DNA from: Isoetes taiwanensis
Taxonomy: Eukaryota > Streptophyta > Lycopodiopsida > Isoetales > Isoetaceae
Reading direction: 5' to 3'
DNA length: 64,000 nucleotides
Assembly (NCBI GenBank): GCA_021234155.1
Contig: JAJEKV010000028.1
Span: 17,100,825 to 17,164,824 of the forward strand
Within the stretch, counting starts at the first letter, position 1; each line of letters starts with the position of its first letter. A program made the position numbers and the translations under genes. The notes below the pieces were generated by a model that was given only the letters and a program-made list of their open reading frames with translations, had not been told where the DNA came from and ran no database searches. Of the stretch, positions 22,544 to 33,160 are shown piece after piece.

Positions 22544-24399
22544 TTATGAATGAGGAAGAGAAAACTCGCTTCCGGAGTCTACTTCTTGAATTGCAGCTTC
22601 AAAATGCTTGCTAACCAGCTCATGAGTTTTATTTTGAAAGAGAATATTAGCAAGTGCATTGCGTCTAATAGCGTCAGGAGGTATTTTTAATTTTAGTAGC
22701 ACATGCCCATCATCTAAATTTCTTGAATAAGCTTCATCTACTGATAATGCTGCTCCATGCACTTTGTAAATTCCATATACGCAAGAGCTTTGAGTCTCAG
22801 TTACCTTGCTTTTACTTCCTTGACTACTCTCAATTTTATGGCGTTTCCTTTGTGCTTTCAAGGCTTCCTCATGTGCAATGGAATTCTCCAATTCAATCTT
22901 GGCCTTTGTAACCCAGAAGTCTTCAAAACCATCTTTATAGATAATGCAAAGATTATGCACGACTAAACAGGTTGATACAACCTTTATCACATTTTGTAGA
23001 TCCATGTCATTTCTCTTGAACAATATCCTAAATCTAGCCTTCAATCTTCCAAAGGTTTGTTCGACTGGCATCCTTGTGCATGATTGCACATAATTCCAAT
23101 AATATTATTCTCGACTCATGTCATCTTTGTGTCCTTTAAAAGGACTAAGCATGTAATCACGCGGTGGATAGGTTGCATCCCCAACAAGACAATAAGGATT
23201 GATAAAGTCTTTAATAATGCTTTGGCCTCCTGCGGACCTTTGAAACAGAGTCCAATCGTGAATACTACCTGGCCAGCCAACATCAAAGTCCCAAACAATT
23301 CCTTCACGAGAGACTATCAATTGCAAAAGAATAGAATGGAAGCCTTTCCTGTTATAATACTCTTGGGAGCAATGATTGGAATATGCAATCCATCTATAGC
23401 TCCAATGACATATGGAATTCCATGAATTTCCTGAAACTTCTTTGCTAAAATTTTCATCCGTACAGGTGAAGGCCATTTGATGTAAAGACTTTTGAGCTTA
23501 TAATTCACCGCATTCACGAAGTCCATTACAGCTTGTTGAGCAGTAGCATAGCCTACTCTGTATGAATCTGCAATGCCAGTCAATGTGTCCCCTGTGGCAA
23601 GTCTAGACAAAGCCAACATCACCTTTCTTTCCATTGGAATAGCCATCCTAAAGCAGGTATCTTTTTTCTAAAAAACTGGGCCTAAACTCCTACATAAATA
23701 ATCAAAAATGTCTCTAGAAATATGTAATCTTTTCTTAAATTCATTCTCATGGTATATATTCTGTAACATTGAATCTAAACCTGGCCCTCCTGGGTGAAAG
23801 CATGCTAGGGTGTACCATCTAAAGTACCTATTTAGGTAGTACAAAACTACCCAGAAAAGTACCCAGCACTGGGTACTGGGAACTTGCAAAAATGCCGCAA
23901 TAAACAATAAGTTTGAGAGTTAATTCATTTATTTTAGTCATTAGTAGTATTGTTATCCTCTAGTACTATAGATTGACATGCTATTGACCTTCAATTCAAA
24001 AATTTTCGATTGATTTTAATGGAAAGAAAAAACAGAAAGTACCAGTTTTAAAAGTACCCAGTGTAGGTACTTTTGAGGGTTCCAAAAGTGGTACACCGTA
24101 GCATGCTTTTACCCTCCTTTGTATGCCCATAGTCTCCTTTTTGTGTTTCTGTGTATAATCTGGGATCTGTATTCAATAAGTAATACCATGACTAACCTAT
24201 TCCATGCAATGAACATGGAAAGTAGCTGAATCTTATCCTCTACAAACACCTTTAACAATTGAATCATCAGCAACAACACCATTTGCAGGAGTTGCCTTCT
24301 CTCAACTTGAGTTAATGCAGCTCTTTTTGAAATCTCCTCTTCTATTTGCGACATTGAATGGGTGCATTGCTCTTCTATTGGCTGTGATTCATTGTCCAT
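22544..24399 (-). pseudogene. PIF/Harbinger DDE transposase, copy 2, with MITE insertion
   Basis: The duplicate of 13152-14681 is better preserved at both the middle and C-terminus. Fragment 23646-23317 includes the first catalytic block (VIGAIDGLHIPIIAPK). Fragment 23476-23105 carries GWPGSIHDW. Fragment 23089-22544 (181 codons) carries VEQTFGRLKARFRIL and a complete C-terminus. The N-terminal segment 24399-24115 is separated from the rest by the MITE at 23792-24114. The one-base frameshift before EYYNRKGF is shared with copy 1. Confidence 0.85.
23792..24114. mobile_element. MITE inserted in the Harbinger transposase
   Basis: A 323-bp insertion absent from the otherwise identical place in copy 1 (near 14397). 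The termini are inverted repeats of about 25 bp, GGGTGAAAGCATGCT... and ...AGCATGCTTTTACCC, flanked by a 4-bp direct repeat TCCT at 23788-23791 and 24115-24118. A 3-bp duplication with slightly longer termini is also possible. It has no coding capacity. The interior has several AAGTACC motifs in both orientations. The superfamily is not clear to me. Confidence 0.85.
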
Positions 24400-24886
24400 T
24401 CTACAGAAATTTGATATTAAGACACATAGATTTGAAAGAACAAAGAATTTTGAAGAAAGACGTCAAAAAGCAAAGGGCAATAACTTTGAAAAAGATTTAA
24501 ACAAGCATGGATTTCAATGAAGGAATTAAAAAGATCAAAAATCAGCATGCAAGAATTTGGACAAGGAATAGAGTTACAGGAATTTGGACAAGGAATAGAG
24601 TTACCTCAATCGAACATGCCTTGCCAAACCTGTGCGTTCTCCGTCGTTGCCTTTGGCGGGCTTTGTATAGTCATCACATGCTTGTATGTCCAGCATGGCT
24701 TTTACGTGGCTCTAAAGGGGCGGGCAATAATATGATATCCATGCCTTGGCCACTATAACACCCTTCCCACGAAAGGAAAATTTAAAAGACGAGCGGGCAC
24801 AAGTGTGATTCCACCACTAGCGTCGTGCCACGTAGCGCTATTTCAAACCAAGAAAGTAAACGATTTTTATTTTTATTTTTTTCTTC

Positions 24887-27097
24887 CTTAAAAGGCATTT
24901 GTATTATGTGATAGGTGACATGATTGGATGACCCAGGACGAAAGACCATTAGCAAGGAATACCTTGAAAATAGATTAGAACTTAAGCTTGTAAATATATG
25001 CCACATAGTGTATACATGTAAATATTAGCATGTAATAATTAGGATGGCAGAAATAAAGTATAGTAGACCCCCAGATGTGAAAATAGGAAAATTAAAAAAA
25101 GGAAAACGTAAGGTTTTTTAACATTTGAAAAGTAAAATTAAGGGATAAGGATTCACCTAACTTTTTTAGGGCAGAGCGCAGTAGTGAATGGATTGTGACG
25201 GAACTGAGGAAAATCCGACAGGCTATACATAGATATGGATTTGATGCGGATTTTTTAGATAAAGGAATTGCCGAGAAAAAGAGTTGACAGTTCACTGAAG
25301 CTAAATGGTAATGGTTCTTACGGTTCACTGAAGCTAAAAGGTAAGCTAAAAGGTAATAGTTGCAAACTCATATGGGCAAAGCCTAGGACATAAAATCGAT
25401 CTACGGGCTACAAGGGATAGTGGAGAGGCTGATTTGAAAGCCTGGATTGCCAGATTCACACACTTAGACTGGCAGTGAGTCAAACCTTTAAGATCACTAT
25501 GCCATTGGTTTAAAGCACACCTTAAGCAGAAGGCGGATTATATGGAGGAATTTGATTCAGATGGGTACCCATACAGTTCAGACAGTGAGTCGATACTAGA
25601 GGAAGAATGGCATAATGTTGAAATCCAAGCTTGCTTAGAAAGTCTGGAGGATTGCAATATGGAAGCTGGTAAGCATGGGGGGATTAAGCGCCCAGGGCAT
25701 AATACAAATGTTTCAGGATCTAACAAGTATGGTGGCAACAACAAGCACAACAGAAATGAGGACATGCATTGTAGTGCAAGTTACAAAAACGTGGTTCCAG
25801 ATTCGCAAGACGAAGACTATGATTATGAAATGGAAGATAATCAGGTTTGGCTGAACACTTGTATGATTGCACAGCAGCTTATATGGGCTATTCTAAAAAT
25901 TATTATTACATTGATTTCATGTTACTGTTTAGCAGATTTCTTAACTAGATATGGCTTGGGGTTAAAAAGGGTTACAAAAGGTGATCAGCGAAGAGCTGAG
26001 AAACCTTATGTACCTTTTGGCCCCGCACCCTTTACCATTATCATGCTAATGTGGTGTTGGTTGGCTGCAGGTACCGGTTTCTCCTCTTTTTGTTCTCTTT
26101 TTTGCTTTCAAGTTTAAGATCTGGTTGGGAAGAACAGTTGATGAAGGAAGGTTCTAGCAGCAGCTCGAAGTAAATGTTTCTGGTGAATATTATTAAAGGG
26201 AGGTCTACCTAACTGAATCATTTCTTCCTCGGAATTATAAGCATGTCTAAGTATTTAAACTTGAGCAGCTCATTTTGTTGAATAGATGCAAAAATCTGTT
26301 TTATGGAGCTCAAGGTCTGATTGTATTTATAGGCTTTGTTCATGAAAGTAATATATCTGTTTCTGTTACACTGATTAAAACAATATATTAATATTAATAG
26401 AACAGAAGGTATTTGAACATGTTTGTATATTCCATAAACTGATATAAGGCACATGAAATATTAATCATGTTTTACACTGACCAGCAGTATAAGATTGTAG
26501 TCCATTAGGCCTAAACAATACTGAATTTGATGAAAGGCTCGGTGCATAAAAAATAATGGAATTGAACATATACTTAATGTAATTAAATGGCACACTGGCT
26601 TGAAGGGTGTAATTGATTAACATAGTTTAAATGGATCTTTGAACCATGTTATAAGAGTTTGTGGATAAAGTGCCATCATGGATCTTGATCCTAGTATGTA
26701 CAGATAATACTGCAACAGGGATTGACTTGTGCAGATGTCATGCTAGTGGACTGTGGTTTAGACTAGAGTGGACTGGATTTTTTTAGGGATTTCTGTTCCT
26801 TGGTTATACCAGGGTCACTAAATCCTCAAACTCGGAGACTTGGTTCATGATAAATACAGTTTGCTATCAGAGTATGTTACATAATGATTATTTTCCAGCA
26901 TTTTTACTTACTGGTTGACTGACATACAGGGTAAGGGTACAACATATGATGTGATTCTACCCAAATGGAATAAGAAGCTTGCTGATATTGGCTACAACAC
27001 ATTCAAGACTGAAGTGCCAAGTTATGCAGTACAAAGTATTTTATGTTGCATCAAGGATATTAGGGCGCATGAATACATATTACAAAAGGAGATGGCC
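24887..27097 (+). repeat. left LTR-like direct repeat of the RT element
   Basis: 2211 bp, nearly identical to 30930-33160. It holds a complete 191-codon ORF (25542-26117) and the first part of a second ORF (from 26915) that continues into the internal region. TG...CA ends are absent. Confidence 0.8.
25542..26117 (+). CDS. unknown 191-residue protein with two hydrophobic segments
   Basis: Starts ATG within the LTR-like repeat. The N-terminal third is acidic (EEFDSDGYPYSSDSESILEE). The middle is Gly, Asn and Lys rich and ends in an acidic patch (DSQDEDYDYEMED). Two hydrophobic, possibly membrane-spanning segments follow at about residues 108-135 (LIWAILKIIITLISCYCLA) and 168-190 (FTIIMLMWCWLAAGTGFSS), separated by a basic linker. 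A related ORF of 199 codons is in the right repeat (31584-32183), differing at a few residues, so the frame has been kept in both. A CAG/GTACC sequence near 26067 could be a splice donor joining it to the ORF from 26915. I recognise no family. Confidence 0.5.
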   Translation: MEEFDSDGYPYSSDSESILEEEWHNVEIQACLESLEDCNMEAGKHGGIKRPGHNTNVSGSNKYGGNNKHNRNEDMHCSASYKNVVPDSQDEDYDYEMEDNQVWLNTCMIAQQLIWAILKIIITLISCYCLADFLTRYGLGLKRVTKGDQRRAEKPYVPFGPAPFTIIMLMWCWLAAGTGFSSFCSLFCFQV

Positions 27098-28453
27098 AGA
27101 ACCCCTGAACAATATTCGGCAGTGCTGCACCTAGGGTTCAATGAATGGATCCAAGCTTTTTCTAATATCAATCGTGTGGGGGATGATGTTGATTAAATTG
27201 TACAAGTTATTGACACAATATACAGCAGTCTACCAGACAAAATATATCAATGGACAATTGAGGAGGACATGTGCAAAAGTCAACATCTGGCAGCACTGCC
27301 TGCCCTGGAAAAGGCATACAAAGTTAAGAAGAAAGATAAGACCATGGAGGTCATACAAGTGGATGATACAGATGGTGCAGATGACCCCTTTGATTCCCTA
27401 CTCACTGTTAAGGATAAAGCGGACCTTAATGCCGAAGTTAACAACTGCAGTGAAGTGCACAATAGTGAATTTGAATTTACACTTAATAACTGCCTAAATT
27501 TTCTTATTATACCAGGGCGTTTAGTAGAAAGCCACGCGGTGCTATGCAATCAGGGGATCTGGAGGACCCGAAACTTTGGAGCACTGGCTCCCATTAACAG
27601 GGATACTTGGATTATTCTCGGAGGTATTACTAAGAATCAGGCTGAGGCTGCAAGTGTGGCTGCCAAGGCAATGGAAAAGTTTGTATCAATGGAGGAAATA
27701 AAATGCAGCATTGATACAAGATTTTTTGATAAGAAATGCACTAAAAGCAGTTACATGTATGTTAGTCAGAAAGGTCATATGACCTATTCATCAATTGATA
27801 GAAATGAGTTCTACCTCAAAAGACTATGGAGGACCATGTGCCCGTATATTAAGTGCATCTGTGATGATCGTGGAAAGAAGAAAAGCAAAAGTGACGCATG
27901 CAATGACAACATGACCTGGATAGATCACGCAGTATGGTACATGCTAAACAATTTGGAAACTATTTATCCTAACATGTCTGTTGCTGCACAGGTTGTAGCC
28001 TTTAGGGGGTTCCTTAAGGGACCTCTGAAAACTAGCATCATGGGATACTTATCCTACTTGGAAGTCAGGGGAATTTTAATACACATGGCACTCAAGTTTG
28101 CTGCAGACCCATGGTGTGATCTTAAAATCGGCCTGTACAAATGCAAAATGGTTGAACTCTGTAGCAAAACAATCAGGCCCACTTCTAAGGAGACCAGTAA
28201 GGCTGCTAGCAACTTCAGTAGGCAGTCTGGAAGGAGCATGGAGAGTCCTTCTGGTAGTACGCAAAGTGTGGTGACTAGGCCACCAAGAATCACCATTAAA
28301 CCGACTTTTGAGACAGCAAGTGAATCGGAGAATGCATCGATTGAATGCATTGGCACCCAGGCCGCCATGGAGCATTCTGTTACCAAAGCAAGGAGTACTG
28401 AAGCAAGAAGAAATATTGATGATGCCAAGGACGAGCTCATATATCAAATATAG
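26915..28453 (+). pseudogene. RT element first internal ORF, one in-frame TAA
   Basis: The frame runs from inside the left repeat (GKGTTYDVILPKWNK...) across the repeat/internal boundary to 28453, with a single TAA at 27194-27196 after GDDVD. The later part (27269-28453, 394 codons) is open. Residues CSIDTRFFDKKCTKSSYMYV and a Ser/Thr-rich tail are visible, with no domain I can name. The same TAA occurs in copy A, so it predates the duplication. The ORF lies directly upstream of the RT and may be its gag-like or N-terminal partner. Confidence 0.5.
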
Positions 28454-28670
28454 GAAAAACGGTATGATACTAAACGTAAAAAGTTTTATTTATATACCTA
28501 TTGGTTGAAGGTCAAGTACCTTAAAAAACTCTATTTGATGAGTATAAACTACTGCCATTTGGCCACAAAAACAGAAAAACAGATTCCAGTACAATGTATT
28601 GGAAGAACCAGATCCCGATAAATGGGCTTAGCTTTAGTTTTAATAAGTGGGTTATGTTGATGTTTTACAG

Positions 28671-30738
28671 ATATTTAAGACCATTAGCAGGAGTTGTCAG
28701 GGGAGGTTTTATTTGGTTGATAACAAACCTAAAAGCAGTACTAGGGTGATACATTGCAAATTCTTATCGAAAATACAGGATAAGATATGCTTACCTAGAA
28801 TATTTCAAAAGGTTGCTGTAGAATGTTTTGGGGAAGCAGGCCAGAACATGATGAAGGCAACCATGTTTGGATGAAGTACATTGAGAATCTTAAGGACATG
28901 TTCTATAAACCCTTCTACATCTTTGCCCAAGATAAAGAAGTCCCATGTCCTTGCAAGAACCCCAATCTTGCCTCTTTCATTGACCCTGATATTGGTCACA
29001 TAAGAACGACCAAGTTGACCATCATTAGGAACAAAATGCTCAGAAATCTGTTCAGCAAAGGCCTTAATCATATACCCGATATGGTACAAGTGGGTAAGGA
29101 GTTTAAAACAGAGATTGAACGAGTATGTGACGCATTTTTTGATGCACACAGATTCACGTACCCTGATATTGGGGATGATGAAGTTAGCAATTTCAAGGCT
29201 AGGGTTGTTGATATTGCTGCCAGCAGGATCAGTATTGCACTAAAACTTGAAAGTACCAAAAAATTCCCCATGATGGATGATGCAGTTATCAAAAATGCTG
29301 ATTGGCTCATTAAAAACTTTTACATTGCTGGAGTAGACAAAGCTTCTAATAACCCATCCTTTATTTGTCCTACGCACATTAGAATGATGGCTCTTGAACG
29401 CCTTAATGGCCCTGACTTTCAGCCTATTCTAGATACACATGTGGAGTTACAGACCAAAATTAAAAGTAGCATTCAAGAAATAATTGGGTATATTGGCTTT
29501 GAGTCGGAGAGACTACCATATTTACTAGGGGTTTTTAAAGCGCACAAAAAAGACTATAGGTGGATAACGAATGCCCACAATACCATCTATACCGAAATCT
29601 CTCAGATAGTCACTGCTGGATTAAATAACATATTGAGTAATTGGCCTGAGATCACCAGAATGTTATGTGCCAGCATACATACGATGATGCCTGGCAAAGT
29701 TAACTCATGTTGGGTTGTTAACTCCATTTTTGATGTGGTGATTAATCTTCCTCCCAAAATACATGAAATTTTCGTAGCAGATATCACTAGATGTTATGAA
29801 AATATCCCATTAACTGGTGATAGAGGGATATGCATGATAATTGAAAATGTTATAAAAGCTGCATGGAGATGGCAGAAAAGTTTACACCAAGGCTATGATT
29901 TATGGTTAAAAAGAGGCAGCAATGGCTTTGTAGTCAAGTGGTTCAAGACTGAACCTAAAGGGAAGTGCTGGTCCAGACTTGGGATGGAAAAATTCATCAA
30001 GGCCAATCATTGGCTACTCTCAAATTGTGTAATTGCCATGGGTAATAGCATGTGGCAGCAGGTATGTGGGATCCCAATGGGCTTCTCTTGCAGCCCTAGC
30101 TGGTGTAACTTGTATCTAGCCTGGTTTGAGGCTGACTTCATCAAAACATTAGCAAGAGGTGGGAAGTTTAAGGAGATAAGCATGTTCAAAGATATGTTCA
30201 GATATATTGATGATCTATTAGCCATCAATTGCCCTATTATTAGAGACTTTTTGAAGGTCGTGCTGGAATATGAAAAAGACCAAATTAGCATATATGATAT
30301 GAGGAAATTAGGGATTAAAGAAGAAACTACTTTTCATGAGAAATATGGGCAGGAAAATAAATGCAGTTACAGGGCCAATTTCCTAAATATGACCATAGAA
30401 TTAGTTAACAATCTGAATGGCCTGTACCAAACCATTAGATACGACAAAAGGGATGTGTTACCGTTCAAAGCACTAAAGTTTGTGCATGCTGATAGCTGTA
30501 GACCGTATCACCAAGCCAGAAATGTTATATATCTCAAGTCCTACCGTATATGTATGTTAATTCGTGTCCTATCAAAGCAGCAATGGACATTGCCGGTCTC
30601 ATTAGAAGCTTCAACAACAACGGGTTTGATGTGCATGGGTTAGTGAAGAAAGTCACAAAGTACATCATGGAAGGATGCTTCCCGGGATTGAAGTTTGACA
30701 AGCAAGCTTTACTACAAGAAATTGCAACCTGCTTTTAG
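28671..30738 (+). CDS. reverse transcriptase, non-LTR type, about 660 residues
   Basis: Blocks in order: GRFYLVDNKPKSSTRVIH (about 28700); CPCKNPN...DIGHIRTTKLTIIRNKMLRNL; a DKASNN block (residues 170-176 of the frame from 28823); LPYLLGVFKAHKK; first catalytic Asp in VADITRCYENIPL; WQQVCGIPMGFSCSPSWCNLYL; the catalytic pair in RYIDDLLAI; and FLNMTIEL...IRYDKRDVLPFK as thumb-proximal region. Frame 28823-30643 is open for 606 codons. A one-base shift near 28835 separates it from the upstream block, but copy A has the base that restores the frame. Another near 30540 separates the C-terminal 62 codons (30550-30738). A possible acceptor (TTTTACAG) precedes 28671. Function: RNA-templated DNA synthesis for the element. 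Confidence 0.8.
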
Positions 30739-30929
30739 TAAAAAGGTACTTACCAGTATAATCCAGGATTTCGTATGACTAACATGCTAGGGTTGATAGT
30801 GATATGATAGGGTAAGGGATGGACCCCAGCTGTAATAAGTAGGGGTCCACCCTCCCTACTATTACAGATTTCAGTATTTGGTCCACTATTATCCTATGGT
30901 AGGAGGTAGGCTTTTTTTCTATTTGCATT
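30739..30929. other. RT element 3' untranslated segment
   Basis: Short non-coding stretch between the RT stop and the right direct repeat. It contains an imperfect inverted pair (GGGTAAGGGATGGACCCCAGC and TAGGGGTCCACCCTCCC, both near 30810-30860) that could form a hairpin. Confidence 0.4.
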
Positions 30930-33160
30930 CTTAAAAGGCATTTGTATTATGTGATAGGTGACATGATTGGATGACCCAGGACGAAAGACCATTAGCAAGG
31001 AATACCTTGAAAATATATTAGAACTTAAGCTTGTAAATATATGCCACATAGTGTATACATGTAAATATTAGCATGTAATAATTAGGATGGCAGAAATAAA
31101 GTATAGTAGACCCCCAGATGTGAAAATAGGAAAATTAAAAAAGGAAAACGTAAGGTTTTTTAACATTTGAAAAGTAAAATTAAGGGATAAGGATTCACCT
31201 AACTTTTTTAGGGCAGAGCGCAGTAGTGAATGGATTGTGACGGAACTGAGGCAAATCCGACAGGCTATACATAGATATGGATTTGATGCGGATTTTTTAG
31301 ATAAAGGAATTGCCGAGAAAAAGAGTTGACAGTTCACTGAAGCTAAATGGTAATGGTTCTGACGGTTCACTGAAGCTAAAAGGTAAGCTAAAAGGTAATA
31401 GTTGCAAACTCATATGGGCAAAGCCTAGGGCATAAAATCGACCTACGGGCTACAAGGGATAGTGGAGAGGCTGATTTGAAAGCCTGGATTGCCAGATTCA
31501 CACACTTAGACTGGCAGTGAGTCAAACCTTTAAGATCACTATGCCATTGGTTTAAAGCACACCTTAAGCAGAAGGCGGATTATATGAAGGAATTTGATTC
31601 AGATGGGTACCCATACAGTTCAGACAGTGAGTCGATACTAGAGGAAGAATGGCTTAATGCTGAAATCCAAGCTTGCTTAGAAAGTCTGGAGGATTGCAAT
31701 ATGGAAGCTGGTAAGCATGGGGGGATTAAGCGCCCAGGGCAGAATACAAATGTTTCAGGATCTAACAAGTATGGTGGCAACAACAAGCACAGTAGAAATG
31801 AGGACATGCATGGTAGTGCAAGTTACAAAAACGTGGTTCCAGATTCGCAAGACGAAGACTATGATTATGAAATGGAAGATAATCAGGTTTGGCTGAACAC
31901 TTGTATGATTGCACAACAGCTTATATGGGCTATTCTAAAAATTATTATTACATTGATTTCATGTTATTGTTTAGCAGATTTCTTAACTAGGTATGGCTTG
32001 GGGTTAAAAAGGGTTACAAAAGGTGATCAGCGAAGAGCTGAGAAACCTTATGTACCTTTTGGCCCCTCACCCTTTACCATTATCATGCTAATGTGGTGTT
32101 GGTTGGCTGCAGGTACCGGTTTCTCCTCTTTTTGTTCTCTTTTTTGCTTTCAAGTTCAAGATCTGGTTGGGAAGAACAGTTGATGAAGGAAGGTTCTAGC
32201 AGCAGCTCGAAGTAAATGTTACAGGTGAATATTATTAAAGGGAGGTCTACCTAACTGAATCATTTCTTCCTCGGAATTATAAGCATGTCTAAGTATTTAA
32301 ACTTGAGCAGCTCATTTTGTTGAATAGATGCAAAAATCTGTTTTATGGAGCTCAAGGTCTGATTGTATTTATAGGCTTTGTTCATGAAAGTAATATATTT
32401 GAAAGTAATTAAAACAGTATATTAATATTAATAGAACAGAGTACACTTGGGTCTGGATATTAATACAGAAGGTATTTGAACATGTTTGTATATTCCATAA
32501 ACTGATATAAGGCACATGAAATATTAATCATGTTTTACACTGACCAACAGTATAAGATTGTAGTCCATTAGGCCTAAACAGTACTGAATTTGATGAAAGG
32601 CTCGGTGCATAAAAAATAAAGGAATTGAACATATACTTAATGTAATTAAATGGCACACTGGCTTGAAGGGTGTAATTGATTAACATAGTTTAAATGGATC
32701 TTTGAACCATGTTATAAGAGTTTGTGGATAAAGTGCCATCATGGATCTTGATCCTAGTATGGACAGATAATACTGCAACAGGGATTGACTTGTGCAGATG
32801 TCATGCTAGTGGACTGTGGTTTAGACTAGCGTGGACTGGATTTTTTTAGGGATTTCTGTTCCTTGGTTATACCAGGGTCACTAAATCCTCAAACTCGGAG
32901 ACTTGGTTCATGATAAATACAGTTTGCTATCAGAGTGTGTGACATAATGATTATTTTCCAGCATTTTTACTTACTGGTTGACTGACATACAGGGTAAGGG
33001 TACAACATATGATGTGATTCTACCCAAATGGAATAAGGAGCTTGTTGATATTGGCTACAGCACATTCAAGACTGAAGTGCCAAGTTATGCAGTACAAAGT
33101 ATTTTATGTTGCATCAAGGATATTAGGGCGCATGAATACATATTACAAAAGGAGATGGCC
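30930..33160 (+). repeat. right LTR-like direct repeat of the RT element
   Basis: 2231 bp, nearly identical to 24887-27097. It differs by scattered substitutions and a small rearrangement near 32395-32470, where a TATTAATA-containing segment is duplicated with an added GAGTACACTTGGGTCTGG stretch. It ends at GGAGATGGCC, where the sequence switches to an FCP1-like coding fragment instead of the internal region. Confidence 0.8.
31584..32183 (+). CDS. unknown 199-residue protein, right-repeat copy
   Basis: Second copy of the protein at 25542-26117, starting MKEFDSDG instead of MEEFDSDG. It has a handful of residue changes and an eight-residue longer C-terminus (ends QDLVGKNS). Both hydrophobic segments are conserved. 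Conservation of the open frame in both repeats suggests recent duplication or selection. Function unknown. Confidence 0.5.
   Translation: MKEFDSDGYPYSSDSESILEEEWLNAEIQACLESLEDCNMEAGKHGGIKRPGQNTNVSGSNKYGGNNKHSRNEDMHGSASYKNVVPDSQDEDYDYEMEDNQVWLNTCMIAQQLIWAILKIIITLISCYCLADFLTRYGLGLKRVTKGDQRRAEKPYVPFGPSPFTIIMLMWCWLAAGTGFSSFCSLFCFQVQDLVGKNS

Larger units (their letters stand above)
19982..29732. repeat. tandem duplication, copy 2
   Basis: Repeats 10582-19981 in the same order and orientation: Harbinger-associated ORF tail, solo LTR, transposase, reverse-transcriptase element. It is longer mainly because of a 323-bp MITE at 23792-24114. Beyond about 29732 the sequence continues into the rest of the RT gene, showing that copy 2 holds the original continuation. 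Confidence 0.85.
24887..33160 (+). mobile_element. reverse-transcriptase element with 2.2-kb direct terminal repeats
   Basis: Direct repeats 24887-27097 and 30930-33160 flank a unique internal region of 3.83 kb that encodes a reverse transcriptase. Both repeats start CTTAAAAGGCATTTGTATT and end AAAAGGAGATGGCC. The RT type is not Copia or Gypsy. I place it nearest to an RT family (CPC...GHI...T, DKASNN, GIPMG, YIDDL, YDKRD) that I know from cnidarian, mollusc and algal mobile ORFs, possibly related to Penelope-like elements. Those elements often sit as partial tandem copies forming pseudo-LTRs, which would fit this layout. I see no GIY-YIG endonuclease, integrase or tyrosine recombinase. Classification is an inference. 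Confidence 0.6.
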
